A stretch of 64,000 nucleotides of DNA from Forficula auricularia (lineage: Eukaryota; Arthropoda; Insecta; Dermaptera; Forficulidae). Location: NCBI GenBank assembly GCA_024734495.1, contig JALMQS010000816.1, forward strand, positions 9,509,533-9,573,532, written 5' to 3'. Positions 1 through 11,665 of the stretch are shown here, in pieces (position 1 is the first letter of the stretch; each line of letters opens with the position of its first letter). The translations under genes were made by a program, and so were the position numbers. The notes beneath the pieces are model-generated. The model did not search any database, was not told where the DNA came from, and saw nothing but the letters and a program-made list of their open reading frames with translations.

Positions 1-2421
1 AGTGTTTACAGCTAATATGGAAAGTGAGATGGCATATTAATTGAAAATGACTTTAATATCCAACATATACACAGAAAATCCAAATTCCCACTTTCAAATT
101 ATCCTTTACTACTCTCGCATAATTTATTTAATTTATTATGATATTTCTATCTGACTTCAACACATTTCAAGGTGAATGAACCTTTACCCTTTACCCATCC
201 ATTGGTTGAAGATTTTCTTACTATAAACAAAATAAGATTTATTATTATTACTATTAAATGCCTTTAAATTACATTTTTATTCATAAAAATAATTCATTAT
301 TTATTGTATTAGCCCAAACATATAAATTATAAGCAACCATAAATCTTTCAATAACAAAATGGAAATTCCAAATCAAAGGATGATTCATTGATTTCACTTT
401 AAGTCCGGACACTTTAATATCTTAAACATTATTGAGATAGATATGTATTTAGTTTGAAGATCTGAAATCTGTCTTTAGCTCTGATTGGAAGATAAGGCCA
501 ATCCACTCCCACTTTACATTAGAGACTTATATAAAATCGGAAAAATGAAAAATTTAAAAGAAACATGTTGATAGATATTCAACACATCTATATATAAAAA
601 GAAAATTATGCACATAGAGTTACAAAATTAATAATTATCTCTAAGATAACGATTAATAATAAACAAGTTGTTAAAAGACTTGTTTTTTTTTGAACATTTG
701 TCATAATTTATTAGATTTTGTTGTAGAAAAGTGTTACAACGAAATTTGGGACACTCTATTGGATCAAAATAATAATTTATTAAAATCTACACATTCTAGT
801 AACTCTAGCTTTAAAATTTTAAAATGTCGGCCAATGTCAATTTTGAATTCTTTATTTATCAATAATCCTTATTTTCATTGTATTACTTTATGCTTAATAA
901 AATATTAATCATTTATTTATAAACAAAATTACACCTTATTTTTGAAAATCGGTTAATTATTAACCGAGTTATTGTGGTATTTTTATTTTCATAGTTATGG
1001 TTAGTTATTCTTAAGTAAAGGAAATAAAATCTAGCAGATGGTGCTGGATTCAATCACCGATTCAAATGTTTAAATTTTCATAATTAATTAGACAATAGAG
1101 TTGAATAAATCGATGTAAGATGGCAGTAGTGGAAAATTAATCAACCGCAAATTCGAATATTTAAAATTTCTATGATGGCCGATTTCATCTCAACCAATTA
1201 AGAATGACTAACCTATAATAATGAATATAAAAATATCATTATAACTCAATTAATTGTCAACCGATTTTTAAAATTAAGGTGTCATTTTGTTCAGAATAAT
1301 ATGCTTAATATTTTATTAAAAGATAAAACGAAAAATTATTGAGATAAGTTATAAAGGGTTGAATAATTGAGATGTGGCCATATTATTAAATTTTGAGATT
1401 CTACATACACTATAATTTTTTTTTACTTTATGTAATCGGTTTCGAGGAAAGTGTAGAATCAAAGTGCCCTCAGGTAAAGACTACAAGCCCCATGGTCTTA
1501 ACCAAAGAATATTTAAGTTAATTAAATTTTAGGAATTGACGGTTTTGTCAAAAATTACTTGGGATCTCATCCAGAGTCCCAAAAGTGCGTTTTTTCATTT
1601 AGTTCGTGGGTATGTATGAATTACTTTTTTTCCAGACACAAATTAAAAACCTACCATTAGTTAAATAGAATGAAGCACTGATTAATTTTTGGTACATACC
1701 GGAGCATAAACATTAGTAGTTTATTACTGTACATTTTTAGTTTTTTTCTAAATATTTTGAAAATGGCTTAACCAATTTTGATCAAATTTAAAAAACTTTG
1801 AGGACCTCAAAAAATTACATAAAGTTTTTAATAAAATTACATCTTAAAGTACTTTACACTACAGTAAGAAAGTACTTTTTCTATATTTTTTTAAAATTTA
1901 TTCATTGGGAAATGACTATTTAAACGTATTATTTTTTTTTAATATCTATTATTTTAATGGCCCTACTAAAATTTGAATAATTATTTTCAGAAAACTAAGC
2001 ATAAAACGTAAGCATAATTTATTCTTCTATATTGATATCCTATTTTAATATAGAGTTAACATGATGTCAGTTCAAGTAAAGAAAATAATCATTTCCTTAT
2101 GCATGATAAAGAGGAAGTTCTATCAAGATATTATATCGATCTAATCCAATCAATGATAATATTATTTATATAAAACACCAAAAATTACGTTAGACTAATA
2201 TTTATAAGATATATTTTAAGAAAGAATCAATGATTTGTCTTTATTTTTGTTAAAATATATTTTGAATACTTTTGAATTCTCAATGTTTTACCAAGAGAAG
2301 AATCAATACACCGATTCAAAGTTCTGACATTTGTTTAAAATATTTTGTTTTAAGCAATTAACTCTCTAAAAATAAAGGATTCAAAATTGAATGTTATTGG
2401 TTAAAAAAAACATATGTTGGT
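1..2421. other. AT-rich upstream region
   Basis: Apart from the foldback at 917-1303 I see no gene here. The 72-codon frame at 690 lacks any support. Confidence 0.5.
917..1303. repeat. Foldback element
   Basis: Arms of about 95 bp (acaaaattacacctta… to …ttagttattctta) recur inverted at 1200-1303. Inner sequence contains ggattcaatc, vaguely like a tRNA B box. No coding content. Confidence 0.6.
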
Positions 2422-2455
2422 TCAGCCACCACCAAGTTATTCTTGTCTGGGGATC
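2422..2455 (+). promoter_or_regulatory. Candidate core promoter (Inr + DPE) of the serine-rich gene
   Basis: TCAGCC at 2422-2427 resembles an arthropod initiator, with A+1 at 2424, although the fifth base is C rather than T. GGATC at 2451-2455 fits the downstream promoter element consensus RGWYV and lies exactly at +28 to +32. This spacing is strict in known DPE promoters. The stretch from 2420 to 2652 is richer in GC than its surroundings and ends at the ATG of exon 1, so I read it as a 5' UTR of about 229 nt. No TATA box is evident. The start site is inferred from motifs only. Confidence 0.45.
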
Positions 2456-2652
2456 TTGACGCTTTTCGCTTTCATGTGCCAAAACGATATCCGCGCTCAG
2501 GAAAAGTCTTTAAGTTAGTCTACCGGACTTTGTTGCCAAAGGACGTTCGAAGGCCTAGAACGTTGCCACGGATTCAGTTTAGTTTTAGGCTGCGAAAAGT
2601 TCACATGGACCTCTTTAACTGTTTTATAATTGTTTTGTGATTTTCCGATATA

Positions 2653-2820
2653 ATGAGTGCAGTAAAGGTTCGAACTCGAGTACGCGACTCAAAGGAATTT
2701 AGTAAAGATAAGAAGAAAGATGAAGATGATTTAAAATCAAAAAAATTAAAGGAGGATAGCAAAAATGAATCTGCACGAAAAAAGGATGAGTCTGTTACAG
2801 ATTATCTTTTGAGAACGAAG
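2653..2820 (+). CDS. Exon 1 of an unrecognised serine-rich disordered protein
   Basis: The ATG at 2653 opens 56 codons ending at a donor AAG|gtaaga at 2821. The product begins MSAVKVRTRVRDSKEFSKD, followed by a Lys/Asp/Glu-rich stretch and SVTDYLLRTK. The exon is 168 nt and ends in phase 0, matching exon 2. The peptide is basic and hydrophilic, with no signal peptide or membrane segment. The open frame runs past the donor to 2943 with a change in composition, as expected for intron. The very N-terminus (RTRVR, then SVTDYLLR) is not low-complexity and may be the conserved part. The whole chained protein would be about 1,312 residues. No enzymatic domain is visible and I do not recognise the family. 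Retained repeats make intron 1 15.5 kb long. Confidence 0.72.
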
Positions 2821-3000
2821 GTAAGAAAAATTAGAATTTTTTCTGTATTGACTATTGACGAATGTTTTTTATATAGGTACTCTCTATTTCCGGAGTTGAG
2901 GTTGTTCACATCTATTTTTGAATTTTCTGAAGATATGGTATAGAATATTTAATTTATAAAGATCAAAATATTTTATTTATCATGTTTTCAAATATTTACT

Positions 3001-3081
3001 TGATGGGCACAAGATGAATTCTAAGGATTTACCCTTTGCCAACGGTTAAAAAGAGCTTACCAACAGACATACAACTAGCCC
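3001..3081 (+). repeat. Right-hand half of a MITE (family of 54148-54493)
   Basis: gggcacaagatgaattctaa… through …cagacatacaactagccct matches the right part and TIR of the element at 54148-54493. Confidence 0.6.
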
Positions 3082-3082
3082 T

Positions 3083-3390
3083 AAGAGATAGAGTCCACGG
3101 TGAACATTTAAGGCAGATAAGCGGTATACCAGATATAGTCGATTAGATCGGTACTAGAAAAAGTATGTAGCCCATGTAGATCGTATGGGAGAGGATAGAT
3201 TGGCAAAAGTAACAAAAGAATGTAGTCCCCAAGGTGTAAGAAGCCAAGGAAGGCCAAAAAAAGATGTAAAGCGGGCCTAAATGTACACCTTGAGTAAAAA
3301 TCGAATGGAACAACGTCCTTTATTTGAAGAAACAGGCGTAGGCCTATTGAGAAGATTAAGAAGAAGAAGGTTTACTAAAGAAGTTCTGAT
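3083..3390 (+). pseudogene. Relic of a LINE reverse-transcriptase C-terminus
   Basis: Frame text DRVHGEHLRQISGIPDIVD, stop, IGTRK…YVAHVDRMGEDRLAKVTKE, then GRPKKDVKRA and later NRMEQRPL. This GHV.RM.EDRLAK.T…GRPKKRW pattern is the usual tail of RTE/jockey-type reverse transcriptases. Two stops; the rest of the element is gone. Confidence 0.65.
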
Positions 3391-3892
3391 GAAACGACAA
3401 AGATTACATACTGTTGATGCGATTTTCTCATCAGACTACTTGACGTTTCAATCTCAATTCTAAAGTTTTTTTGAAAATCACATATCTTTGAGCACTTTTA
3501 AAAAATATTTTTGGATGATCATATGTGACCAATATAATATGCAGAAAATATAACGGGGGTCAAGACCTATGTCATCTACTTTTAATCAAAGCAACGTGGA
3601 GAATGTTTTTCCTATTTCTTTGCCATTGGTATCTCCTGGACCTTTGGAAAGAAAGAGAGGGAAAATTAAGTATTTGTAAAATTATGAACTACCGCTTTTG
3701 CAAGAAACCAGAATTATTGATCACCACCAGTTGATAAGCTTTTTTATAATTTAAACTTTTATATCAATTTAATAAATGATTATTTCACAACACAAATATT
3801 TAGATGTTGTTGGAGATCGTGGCTGTGATAAATTTGTAGTGGGTTGAAGAAGTTATTCAGCCAAAGCAAGGATGCCGGGTACAATAAAATTT

Positions 3893-3956
3893 CCAGAATA
3901 AAGACGTTTCGGCCTGAATTTATCGGGCCACCTTCAGTTTATTGGGAATTATACAC
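3893..3956 (-). ncRNA. Hammerhead-like ribozyme core (left arm of foldback)
   Basis: The RNA reads stem I AAUAAA, CUGAAGG, U, stem II GGCC…GGCC, GAAA, CGUC, then UUUAUU, which pairs perfectly with the first arm; an outer CC/GG pair follows. One core base is changed (A9 to G). Confidence 0.55.
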
Positions 3957-4283
3957 ATATTACCGTAAGTGTAAGTTTAACTTAGTAAATTGGATTGTAT
4001 CTAACTTTCTGAGATTTGATTCCGGCTTCTTTCCTTCTACTCTTCTTTTCACGATGGAGGGGCCATCCCATACTTTTCACGATGGAGGGGCCATCCCATA
4101 CAGGCCTTTAGGGGATGCACCTTCTAGTGTATCTCCTTCTCACATCAATATCATTAAAAAAAAAGTGTCACTCATCTCTGAATCTTGTGCTCCAGTACAA
4201 CACTAAATATATGAAGTTAAATTTCTTATTGTTGACAAAACCAGGAATAATCACATGTACTTACGGTAAATATGTGTACAATT

Positions 4284-4338
4284 CCCAATAAAGTGAAGAT
4301 GGCCCGATAAATTCAGGCCGAAACGTCTTTATTCTGGG
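4284..4338 (+). ncRNA. Hammerhead-like ribozyme core (right arm of foldback)
   Basis: Stem I AAUAAA/UUUAUU plus CCC/GGG, core GUGAAGA (C3 changed to G), stem II GGCC/GGCC, GAAA and cleavage triplet GUC. It is the mirror copy of the one at 3893-3956, with a different core defect. Confidence 0.55.
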
Positions 4339-4400
4339 AATTTTATTGTACCCGGTGCATTCTTGCTTTGGCTGAATAACTCCTTCAACCTACTACAAAT

Positions 4401-6794
4401 ATTTAGAGTTTATCATTCATTGATCCCGCCAAATATTCTACTTTTCTTTTCTAATAGTTAATATAGAGGGAATAATAATTAAACCGTGTGATTCTTTTAA
4501 ATTAAACTATCAGAATTGACCCTGAATCGCGGTTTAATGCCAATAAGTTAACAGCTTTAAAGATCATAGCATCTATCAATTTAAATGGATATAATTGGTT
4601 AAATTCCATAAGCGTCATACTATAGCTGTTTAAACGGTGCAAAACAAGTGGGAATCCGAAGGAATTAAATCATTCTATGTACATAGAGAGTAAATATGTA
4701 CTAGACAGGCGGCAATGCTCAATGTCAGAGGAAACACCATTTAGCCGCTGCTGCAACCCACATCAGGCGCTGATTTGCCCTCATGCACCCACTTGGTTGC
4801 ATCAATGATCATTTCCTATTTTAATATTATTAATGGCTTTGTATATTCATTAAAATATTAGACTAATCATCTCGGAGAATTATTATCTTGTCTTTGGTAA
4901 TTATTTAAGAAGTTACTAAGAAGAATGTAATTCCTAATCACTACACTTTATATTATATTTATCATTGATATTTTCTTTTAATCCATCAATACATGTGATT
5001 TAGAGAAATGATGATTGATTATGCAAATTTTAATAATTTTTAAAGATTAAACATTTATAATAATTATATTTAAATATTTTTAATTTAAAATGACTTTTAT
5101 TTTGATTAAAATTATTAAATTGATTTCATCGAAAAAATGTTAATTTTAAGGATCAATGATTTATTAAATATTCTTTTTACATTAAATTGAAAGTTTTTTG
5201 CCGAAGGTAGCAGAATTTTTATATATTCATTTAATTTAAAGTTTTTTTATGATTTGTTCTAAAAAAAGTCCTTATGAAATTAGTCCAATATTTTCCATAA
5301 AGTCTCAACAAATGTCGAATTGCAAACACCCATCGTAGTCACACTAGGAATAAATTATTTATTTATAGCTAATTCGTTAATTTATTTAATTTCATTTCAT
5401 TTATGGAGTTCAATTATTCCTTTGAATCCTTTTTTTATAATCTTCAATCCTCCAAACCTTTCTAATACAATGAAAAATTTCAAAAGTTACCTACCTCTTC
5501 TTTACTTCTTGGATGCAAAAGTAAATTTTGAATCACAGAGTTTTTATGGTATTAAATAAATTATTTGTCAGGAGTAAAATTTTTAAATTTGCTTAAAAAC
5601 ACCATAAATCTAAGAATTTATGAAAATTCAATTTGTTTTCTTAGATTAATTATTCAATGCAGGGCCAATGCTTAAGTTAAAGAATTTAGTAAATTTAATT
5701 TTTAATTGGAGTAAGTAAAAGGTGAAAACTTTTGCAAGATTCGGTACACTATCGAAAATTTTAGAGGTTTATTCTTTTTTTTATATGTGAATGATTAGTA
5801 GAGATTGTGGTGTTGGTGCAAGGTGAAACATCTTTAATAAAGATAAAAGTAAATAAATATTATATGGAATATTGTGAAACAAGTGACCTAGAATACTTAA
5901 CTCATTGTAAATGAATATTGCATATAATATTTATTTACTTTTATCTCTATATAATGAATGACTTGAGTTAGAAAGTTGAAACTTTGCATAGAGGTGCAGT
6001 TTATTAACACAAACACGTAATTCAAGATGACTAGTTGAACCATTCCATAACTTCTAAGAAGACTATTCTTTTTCGAACTGGAACCCCAAAATGTGAACAG
6101 TGGAAATACCAATAAAAAAAGAAAAATCAATGAATTTGTCTTGTTGCATAGTTTCAAGGAGCAATTAAAATGAATGATTTTTCCGAAAAGGGTGCGAATA
6201 GAAGGTTTGAAGTCTTTACCTGGTATACCGTATCTTCTAGTTCAAGCATGTCAAAGACAAGTTCAGACGAGTTTTAGTCGAATAAAAATTGTTCTTGCTG
6301 AGGAACTATTAAAATAGAAATAATACAAAAAAGGAATAAATAAAGATGTTTCGAGAATTTTTGAACTAATCCATTTCTAATAATTCTCAATATATAAGAT
6401 CGGAAATTACTAAGAGTGCTATATGTATAGACAAGTCATAGCTTGCTTATAGCAATAGAATTAGGAGAAATTTAAGATTTTCTTATTGGAGAGGCTGATT
6501 CATTGTTGAAGATGGTCGATTCCCATCTCAGGGACTGTGGAGTTTAAGTCACAAGATTTATTTTCTGTCTCCTACCCTCAAAAGCATCCGAAAATATATT
6601 TTTTTTAAATCTAATGTTAAATTTGGAAAATAACAAAAATGATGCCGTATTCGATGAAATTTGCAAAAAAGAAAGCGAAGATTAATAAAATTTCAAAAAA
6701 TGAAGGGTACTTTTCTGGACAGCATCCCCTGGTTGAAAAGTCACCAACTGCCACTGATATATACATTTATATATATATATATATATATATATAT
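4401..6794. other. Intron 1 stretch, little to report
   Basis: AT-rich. A GC-richer patch at 4690-4810 (…ggcggcaatgctcaatgtca…gccgctgctgcaacccac) looks non-repetitive and could be regulatory. ttgccgaaggtagcagaatt at 5198 is a Penelope-end motif. Ends in (TA)n at 6766-6794. Confidence 0.45.
5838..5947. repeat. Short AT-rich palindrome
   Basis: agataaaagtaaataaatat… and its mirror ending …atttacttttatct with about 45 bp between. Confidence 0.55.
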
Positions 6795-6830
6795 NNNNNN
6801 NNNNNNNNNNNNNNNNNNNNNNNNNNNNNN
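6795..6830. other. Assembly gap (36 N)
   Basis: The N run lies between a TA microsatellite and the LTR body. Its length equals the 36 bp needed to complete the LTR, so the gap probably hides only LTR sequence, either masked or unresolved because of the identical second copy. Confidence 0.95.
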
Positions 6831-7749
6831 AAACTTGATAATCTTTTATCTAAGAGAATTGATTATTGATAAATAGGTTTATTTAAGTATAATAACAGAG
6901 TTATTGTTAGGTTTTACAGAATTATGCTTTCAAGAAAATAACAAATAGCTCTTTAAAGAACTGGTTTGAAAATACAGGTTTTGAAATAATAAGGACTTAT
7001 CTTCTTTCTTGTTTCTTGGCTCTTCTGATGTCGTTGGCGAGCCTCTAGCCCACTGGAGTTCGCGTAAGCGAAGGTTGCCTGTAGACCTGCCTCAAAGATT
7101 GAGCAGGCGCTGGTATACGTGTTGAGTATCGGTGAGCCTCTAGGGCTCCTTGGCGAGTATTAATAATACTCCGTGGGTGCAGAGGATTCTGCCTTGGGCG
7201 TGGTGAGCCAGTTAGGGCTCCTTGGTGAGTATTAATACTCCGTGGGTGCAGAGATTTCTGCCTTGGGCGTGGTGAGCCAGTTAGGGCTCCTTGGTGAGTA
7301 TTGATACTCCGTGGGTAGGATCGAGACTGACCTTGAAACTGGTTGCTTGGTAGACTTGACCGTGACTGCTTGTGTGTAGAACTTGACTGTCGGCGTGTTA
7401 GAACGATACTGAACTTGAAGCCCGGCGAATCGTCCTTTATGCTCAATCCCAGGCAATATTCTTTAGGCTGGGATAGGCCATTACCGCGGCCAATCCCAGC
7501 ATTCGTTATTTCAGCCAATCAGGGACTAGCTGGTCTGGTGAAAGTAGTATGGAGAGGGTATCATGGAAAGCGTGTGGGCGGGGCATAGGTTGGTTGTGGA
7601 TGAATGCGTTGAATATACAGGATGTTTTGCCCGAACTTGAGGCCGGAAAATGCGCTACCAGAAGGCAGATTTGGCGGGCGACAAATATGCTGGCAAATGC
7701 CCAACCTGTGGTCTAGCACGTGTGTGCTTCTTGGCGCTGGAATCCCACA
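6795..7749 (-). repeat. 3' LTR (left copy) with its first 36 bp hidden in an assembly gap
   Basis: Positions 6831-7749 match 10753-11668, the differences being a few substitutions and two short indels. The missing part of the LTR is 36 bp (10717-10752), exactly the length of the N run at 6795-6830. Confidence 0.82.
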
Positions 7750-8128
7750 ATTCGGCCATCCTGCAAGATATTCGCCCTCGAATATGTCGTGCGTCTGTCT
7801 TCGAACTTGTTGGCTTGCATGTACTTGGCTGGAGTTGAGACAAATCATCCTTCAGGGCTTTATACATGGTCATCGTGATTCGTTTAATCCCTGGATCAAA
7901 CTGGGTTCGTTTGAAGGCGAGTGAACTTTTAACCTGGAAAAAACGTGGTGGGTGTTTTTTGGGATTGTATAACTTACGGTTCTTTTCTTGTGTTCTTCTG
8001 GTTTGGTGCTTGATTCTTTTGCGTTTGTCGCATCGGCCTTCCTGATTTTGCTCTGGAACTTCTCGATAGATTACTTCTTTCATCTTTGGGTGTTTTTCAG
8101 TCTTCATTTTTGCTTTCTCTTTAGTCAA
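7749..8128 (-). pseudogene. Remnant of the 3' end of the retrotransposon coding region
   Basis: A minus-strand frame ends in text such as YNPKKHPPRFFQVKSSLAF, then DARHIRGRISCRMAELWD. It runs into the 3' LTR, as the ends of pol or env frames often do. It is joined directly to the gag repeats, marking a deletion junction somewhere around 8130-8340. I infer a pol-distal origin from position; no catalytic domain survives. Confidence 0.5.
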
Positions 8129-8338
8129 CTTCCGCTTCTTCGTCTGGTGAATGTTTCTTTTTTCATTTTTGAGAATTTCTTTAATTTGCTTACTTTCTGG
8201 GACACTTTCTTCTTCTTTTTCTTCTGCTATTCTTTTTTCATCTACTGCTTTTCGTTTAGTTCTTTCTTGATTTACGTTTTCAATGTCGTTCGTCTGGTAA
8301 ATATTTCTTTTTCATTTTTCAGAATTTCTTTAATTTGT

Positions 8339-9889
8339 TTATTTTTCTGGAACGCTTTCTTTTTCTTCATCTTCTGCTATTCGTTTAGTTCTTTCTTGAT
8401 TTACGTTTTCACTGTCGTTCATCTGGTAAATATTTCTTTTTTCATTTTTGAGAATTTCTTTAATTTGCTTACTTTCTGGGACACTTTCTTCTTCTTTTTC
8501 TTCTGCTATTCTTTTTTCATCTACTGCTTTTCGTCTAGTTCTTTCTTGATTTACGTTTTCACTGTCGTTCGTCTGGTAAATATTTCTTTTTTCATTTTTG
8601 AGAATTTCTTTAATTTGCTTACTTTCTGGGACACTTTCTTCTTCTTTTTCTTCTGCTATTCTTTTTTCATCTACTGCTTTTCGTCTAGTTCTTTCTTGAT
8701 TTACGTTTTCACTGTCGTTCGTCTGGTAAATATTTCTTTTTTCATTTTTCAGAATTTCTTTAATGTTTTTATTTTCTGCAACGCTTTCTTCTTCTTCATC
8801 TTCTGCGATTCTTTTTTCATCTTTTTCGTCGGAATTTTCACTTATCTTATTTTCTGTTTCGGATTTTTCGTTAAATTCAGGTGCGTTTTTAAATTTTGCT
8901 TCTTCTTCTGGTTTGCTTTCATTTTTCTTGGAGTCGATTTTATTTTCATCTTTTTTGTCGGAATTTTCACTTACTGGTTTCGGTTTTTCTTTTATGTGAT
9001 TTTCTTTTTCTTCTGGCCTGGAATAGTTTTCTTGGTTTTCGTTTAAGCTGGGTGTGATTCTGGTGAGTTCATCTTTTACCTTATCGTTTGTAAGCTGTGC
9101 TTCTTCGTTTTTCATTGGTTCGGGTGCGGCTTCTTTGATTTTTTCGTTATTAGTTTCGTTAGCTGTTCTCGTTTGGCTGGGTCTGTTTTCTGGTTTATTT
9201 TCCGTTTCCGTGGTGTCTGTCCTTGATGAGAACATTCTCTTCATGACTTCTTCCAGCTGGGTCCAAGATTTATTACGTGAATTTTCATAATAAATTTTGG
9301 CAATTCCTGTGAGGCGAGTTCTTGCTAGCATTTGCTTTTGTATTTCGCTTAATTTTCTTAAAGTGGCTTTATCTTCAATATCTTGGATCCATTTGGTAAT
9401 TGAGTAACTTTCACCATCAAATTGTTTAATTTCGTTTCTGAGGTCTTGGTAGCTGATTGGAGTTGGAGTAGTTACTTCATTTTCGTGGTTATTTCGTTCT
9501 TCCGTTTCTTCATCTTTTTCTACATCTTCATCTTCTTCTTCATCGTATTCATCATCGTCATCTTCTTCTTGTAATTCTGTTAGCTTTTCTAGGTTAGAAA
9601 GAGCTTTCGGAATTGCTTTCACGAGGACTTCTTTTCTTCTTTGATGACGTAGGCCCAATATTTGTGCTATTGGCTGTAGGTCAAACGTTAGGTGGAGTTC
9701 GTTTAAAAACTTTTTATATTCTTTCGTGGAAGGGTCGAAAGAATATTGTTTAAATTTTCTTACTTGGTGGCGGCTTTTTCTGTGTGGTTCTTCATTGTAT
9801 AAAATTTTGTATAAAATTTTTATTAGCGGGAAGTCTGCTTCAGTTATTCTTTTGGAGATTTCTGGAAAGTCGTTGAGTGAAATCGTCAT
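8339..9889 (-). CDS. gag: Gag-like protein with C-terminal 50-residue tandem repeats
   Basis: This 516-residue frame starts MTISLNDFPEISKRI. A very acidic run lies near residues 108-132. A segment typical of retrotransposon gag follows at about 147-220: FDGESYSITKWIQDIEDKAT, then KIYYENSRNKSWTQLEEVMK. The C-terminal half is Glu/Lys/Asn-rich and ends in about four tandem copies of a 50-residue unit (EKRIAEEKEEESVPESKQIK…), with a DNA period of exactly 150 bp. No CCHC knuckle is seen and no pol frame follows. The repeat continues out of frame to about 8130, so the original gag was probably longer and has a frameshift. Gag would form the particle that packages the element's RNA; here it may serve a non-autonomous element. 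The long open frame on the opposite strand over the repeats is a shadow. Confidence 0.78.
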   Translation of the reverse strand: MTISLNDFPEISKRITEADFPLIKILYKILYNEEPHRKSRHQVRKFKQYSFDPSTKEYKKFLNELHLTFDLQPIAQILGLRHQRRKEVLVKAIPKALSNLEKLTELQEEDDDDEYDEEEDEDVEKDEETEERNNHENEVTTPTPISYQDLRNEIKQFDGESYSITKWIQDIEDKATLRKLSEIQKQMLARTRLTGIAKIYYENSRNKSWTQLEEVMKRMFSSRTDTTETENKPENRPSQTRTANETNNEKIKEAAPEPMKNEEAQLTNDKVKDELTRITPSLNENQENYSRPEEKENHIKEKPKPVSENSDKKDENKIDSKKNESKPEEEAKFKNAPEFNEKSETENKISENSDEKDEKRIAEDEEEESVAENKNIKEILKNEKRNIYQTNDSENVNQERTRRKAVDEKRIAEEKEEESVPESKQIKEILKNEKRNIYQTNDSENVNQERTRRKAVDEKRIAEEKEEESVPESKQIKEILKNEKRNIYQMNDSENVNQERTKRIAEDEEKESVPEK

Positions 9890-10693
9890 CTTGAGTTTTG
9901 AATTTTTTCTTTTTTCTTACGGCTTTTCATTCTTTCTCGAATCTTCTTCTCTTGAACAATGGTTATCGTTCATCTTCTTCTATTCTTTAGCCAGGCTTTA
10001 TTTAAAAAAAAGGTTACCCTTTTCTTTAAAAATTCCTGAAGAGAATTCAAGACGTGATGAATATTCAAGATGAATATTATGCCACGTGTTTTTTTGAATT
10101 TTTTTCTTTTGTGATTTTTTTTTAATCACGCCTCTGAGTGCACAAATAGAATTTATGGCCCATGAGCTTTATTTTTACTTGTGATTCTTTTAATTACAGC
10201 TCTGAGTATACAAATAGGATTTGTAGCCCACGAGCTTTATTTTTACTTATGATCGAAAGTTAGTTAACCTCCTTGAATCCTTCAGCTGCGTTTAGAACGT
10301 GACTCGTTATTTGAGACAAATAGTCAAACAAATATTTTTTAAATAAGCTTATTAAGGCTTATTCTCTTTTAAAATGCTTTTAAAATGCCTGAAAGGAACT
10401 TTAATAGTATGGGCTATTGTCTGAGACAGACAATTAGACCAAGGCTTAGTCTCTTTTAAAATGCTTTTAAAATGCCTGAAAGGAATTTTAACAATATGGG
10501 CTATTGTCTGAGACAGACAATTAGACCATGTGCTCTTTAATCCTTTTAACCATATAAAGACCTTTCTTTTGAAATGCCTTAAAGGAATTTTATTTGAATA
10601 TGATCAATTTACCTGAGACAGAAAAATCGAACCATGTGCTTTTATCTTTTAATCTTTTCTTTTATTCCAGTTTTTCAAATTTTCTTGCTCTTA
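9890..10693 (-). repeat. Untranslated leader of the LTR element with short tandem repeats
   Basis: Between primer site and gag lie about three copies of a roughly 100-bp unit (gcctgaaaggaa…gtctgagacagacaattag) at 10360-10630, and two of a roughly 64-bp unit (ctctgagt…gagctttatttttactt) at 10130-10250. Such leaders often carry packaging or promoter functions; none can be assigned here. Confidence 0.6.
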
Positions 10694-10711
10694 ATCCCGG
10701 CTGAGCCCCCA
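10694..10711 (-). other. Primer-binding site of the LTR element
   Basis: Read on the minus strand this is TGGGGGCTCAGCCGGGAT, which matches the classical proline-tRNA primer site (TGGGGGCTCGTCCGGGAT) at 16 of 18 positions. It begins 5 nt after the CA end of the 5' LTR, which sets the orientation of the element. Confidence 0.65.
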
Positions 10712-10716
10712 TAATT

Positions 10717-11665
10717 TGTAGGATTCAGGAGGTTAGGCTTTGATTCAGAGAAAAACTTGATAATCTTTTATCTAAGAGAATTGATTATTGATAAATAGGT
10801 TTATTTAAGTATAATAACAGAGTTATTGTTAGGTTTTACAGAATTATGCTTTCAAGAAAATAACAAATAGCTCTTTAAAGAACTGGTTTGAAAATACAGG
10901 TTTTGAAATAATAAGGACTTATCTTCTTTCTTGTTTCTTGGCTCTTCTGATGTCGTTGGTGAGCCTCTAGCCCACTGGAGTTCGCGTAAGCGAAGGTTGC
11001 CTTTAGGCCTGCCTCAAAGATTGAGCAGGCGCTGGTATACGTGTTGAGTATCGGTGAGCCTCTAGGGCTCCTTGGCGAGTATTAATAATACTCCGTGGGT
11101 GCAGAGGATTCTGCCTTGGGCGTGGTGAGCCAGTTAGGGCTCCTTGGTGAGTATTAATACTCCGTGGGTGCAGAGATTTCTGCCTTGGGCGTGGTGAGCC
11201 AGTTAGGGCTCCTTGGTGAGTATTGATACTCCGTGGGTAGGATCGAGACTGACCTTGAAACTGGTTGCTTGGTAGACTTGACCGTGACTGCTTGTGGTAG
11301 AACTTGACTGTTGGCGTGTTAGAACGATACTGAACTTGAAGCCCGGCGAATCGTCCTTTATGCTCAATCCCAGGCAATATTCTTTAGGCTGGGATAGGCC
11401 ATTACCGCGGCCAATCCCAGCATTCGTTATTTCAGCCAATCAGGGACTAGCTGGTCTGGTGAAAGTAGTATGGAGAGGGTATCATGGAAAGCGTGTGGGC
11501 GGGGCATAGGTTGGTTGTGGATGAATGCGTTGAATATACAGGATGTTTTGCCCGAACTTGAGGCCGGAAAATGCGCTACCAGAAGGCAGATTTGGCGGGC
11601 GACAAATATGCTGGTAAATGCCCAACCTGTGGTCTAGCACGTGTGCTTCTTGGCGCTGGAATCCC

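Larger units (their letters stand above)
3815..4400. repeat. Foldback element with ribozyme-like arms (family 1)
   Basis: Inverted arms of about 150 bp (…ttgaagaagttattcagccaaagc… and its mirror near 4370) flank a centre carrying two copies of a 27-bp direct repeat (cttttcacgatggaggggcc). Each arm has a hammerhead-like core. It resembles the foldback at 48143-48628, so the two belong to one family. Probably paired ends of a Penelope-like element. Confidence 0.65.

Noticed and set aside
2443..2640. 65-codon frame before exon 1
   Set aside because: It starts from a non-ATG codon and lies in what looks like the 5' UTR; no family resemblance.
7045..7848. Several frames over the LTR (also repeated at 11003-11667)
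   Set aside because: They come from tandem units in the LTR; LTRs are not expected to code and the two copies break them differently.
7988..9046. 352-codon frame on the + strand rich in Phe/Ser
   Set aside because: It is antisense to the tandem repeats of gag; the open frame follows from the repeat, and the protein is a meaningless Phe-rich string.
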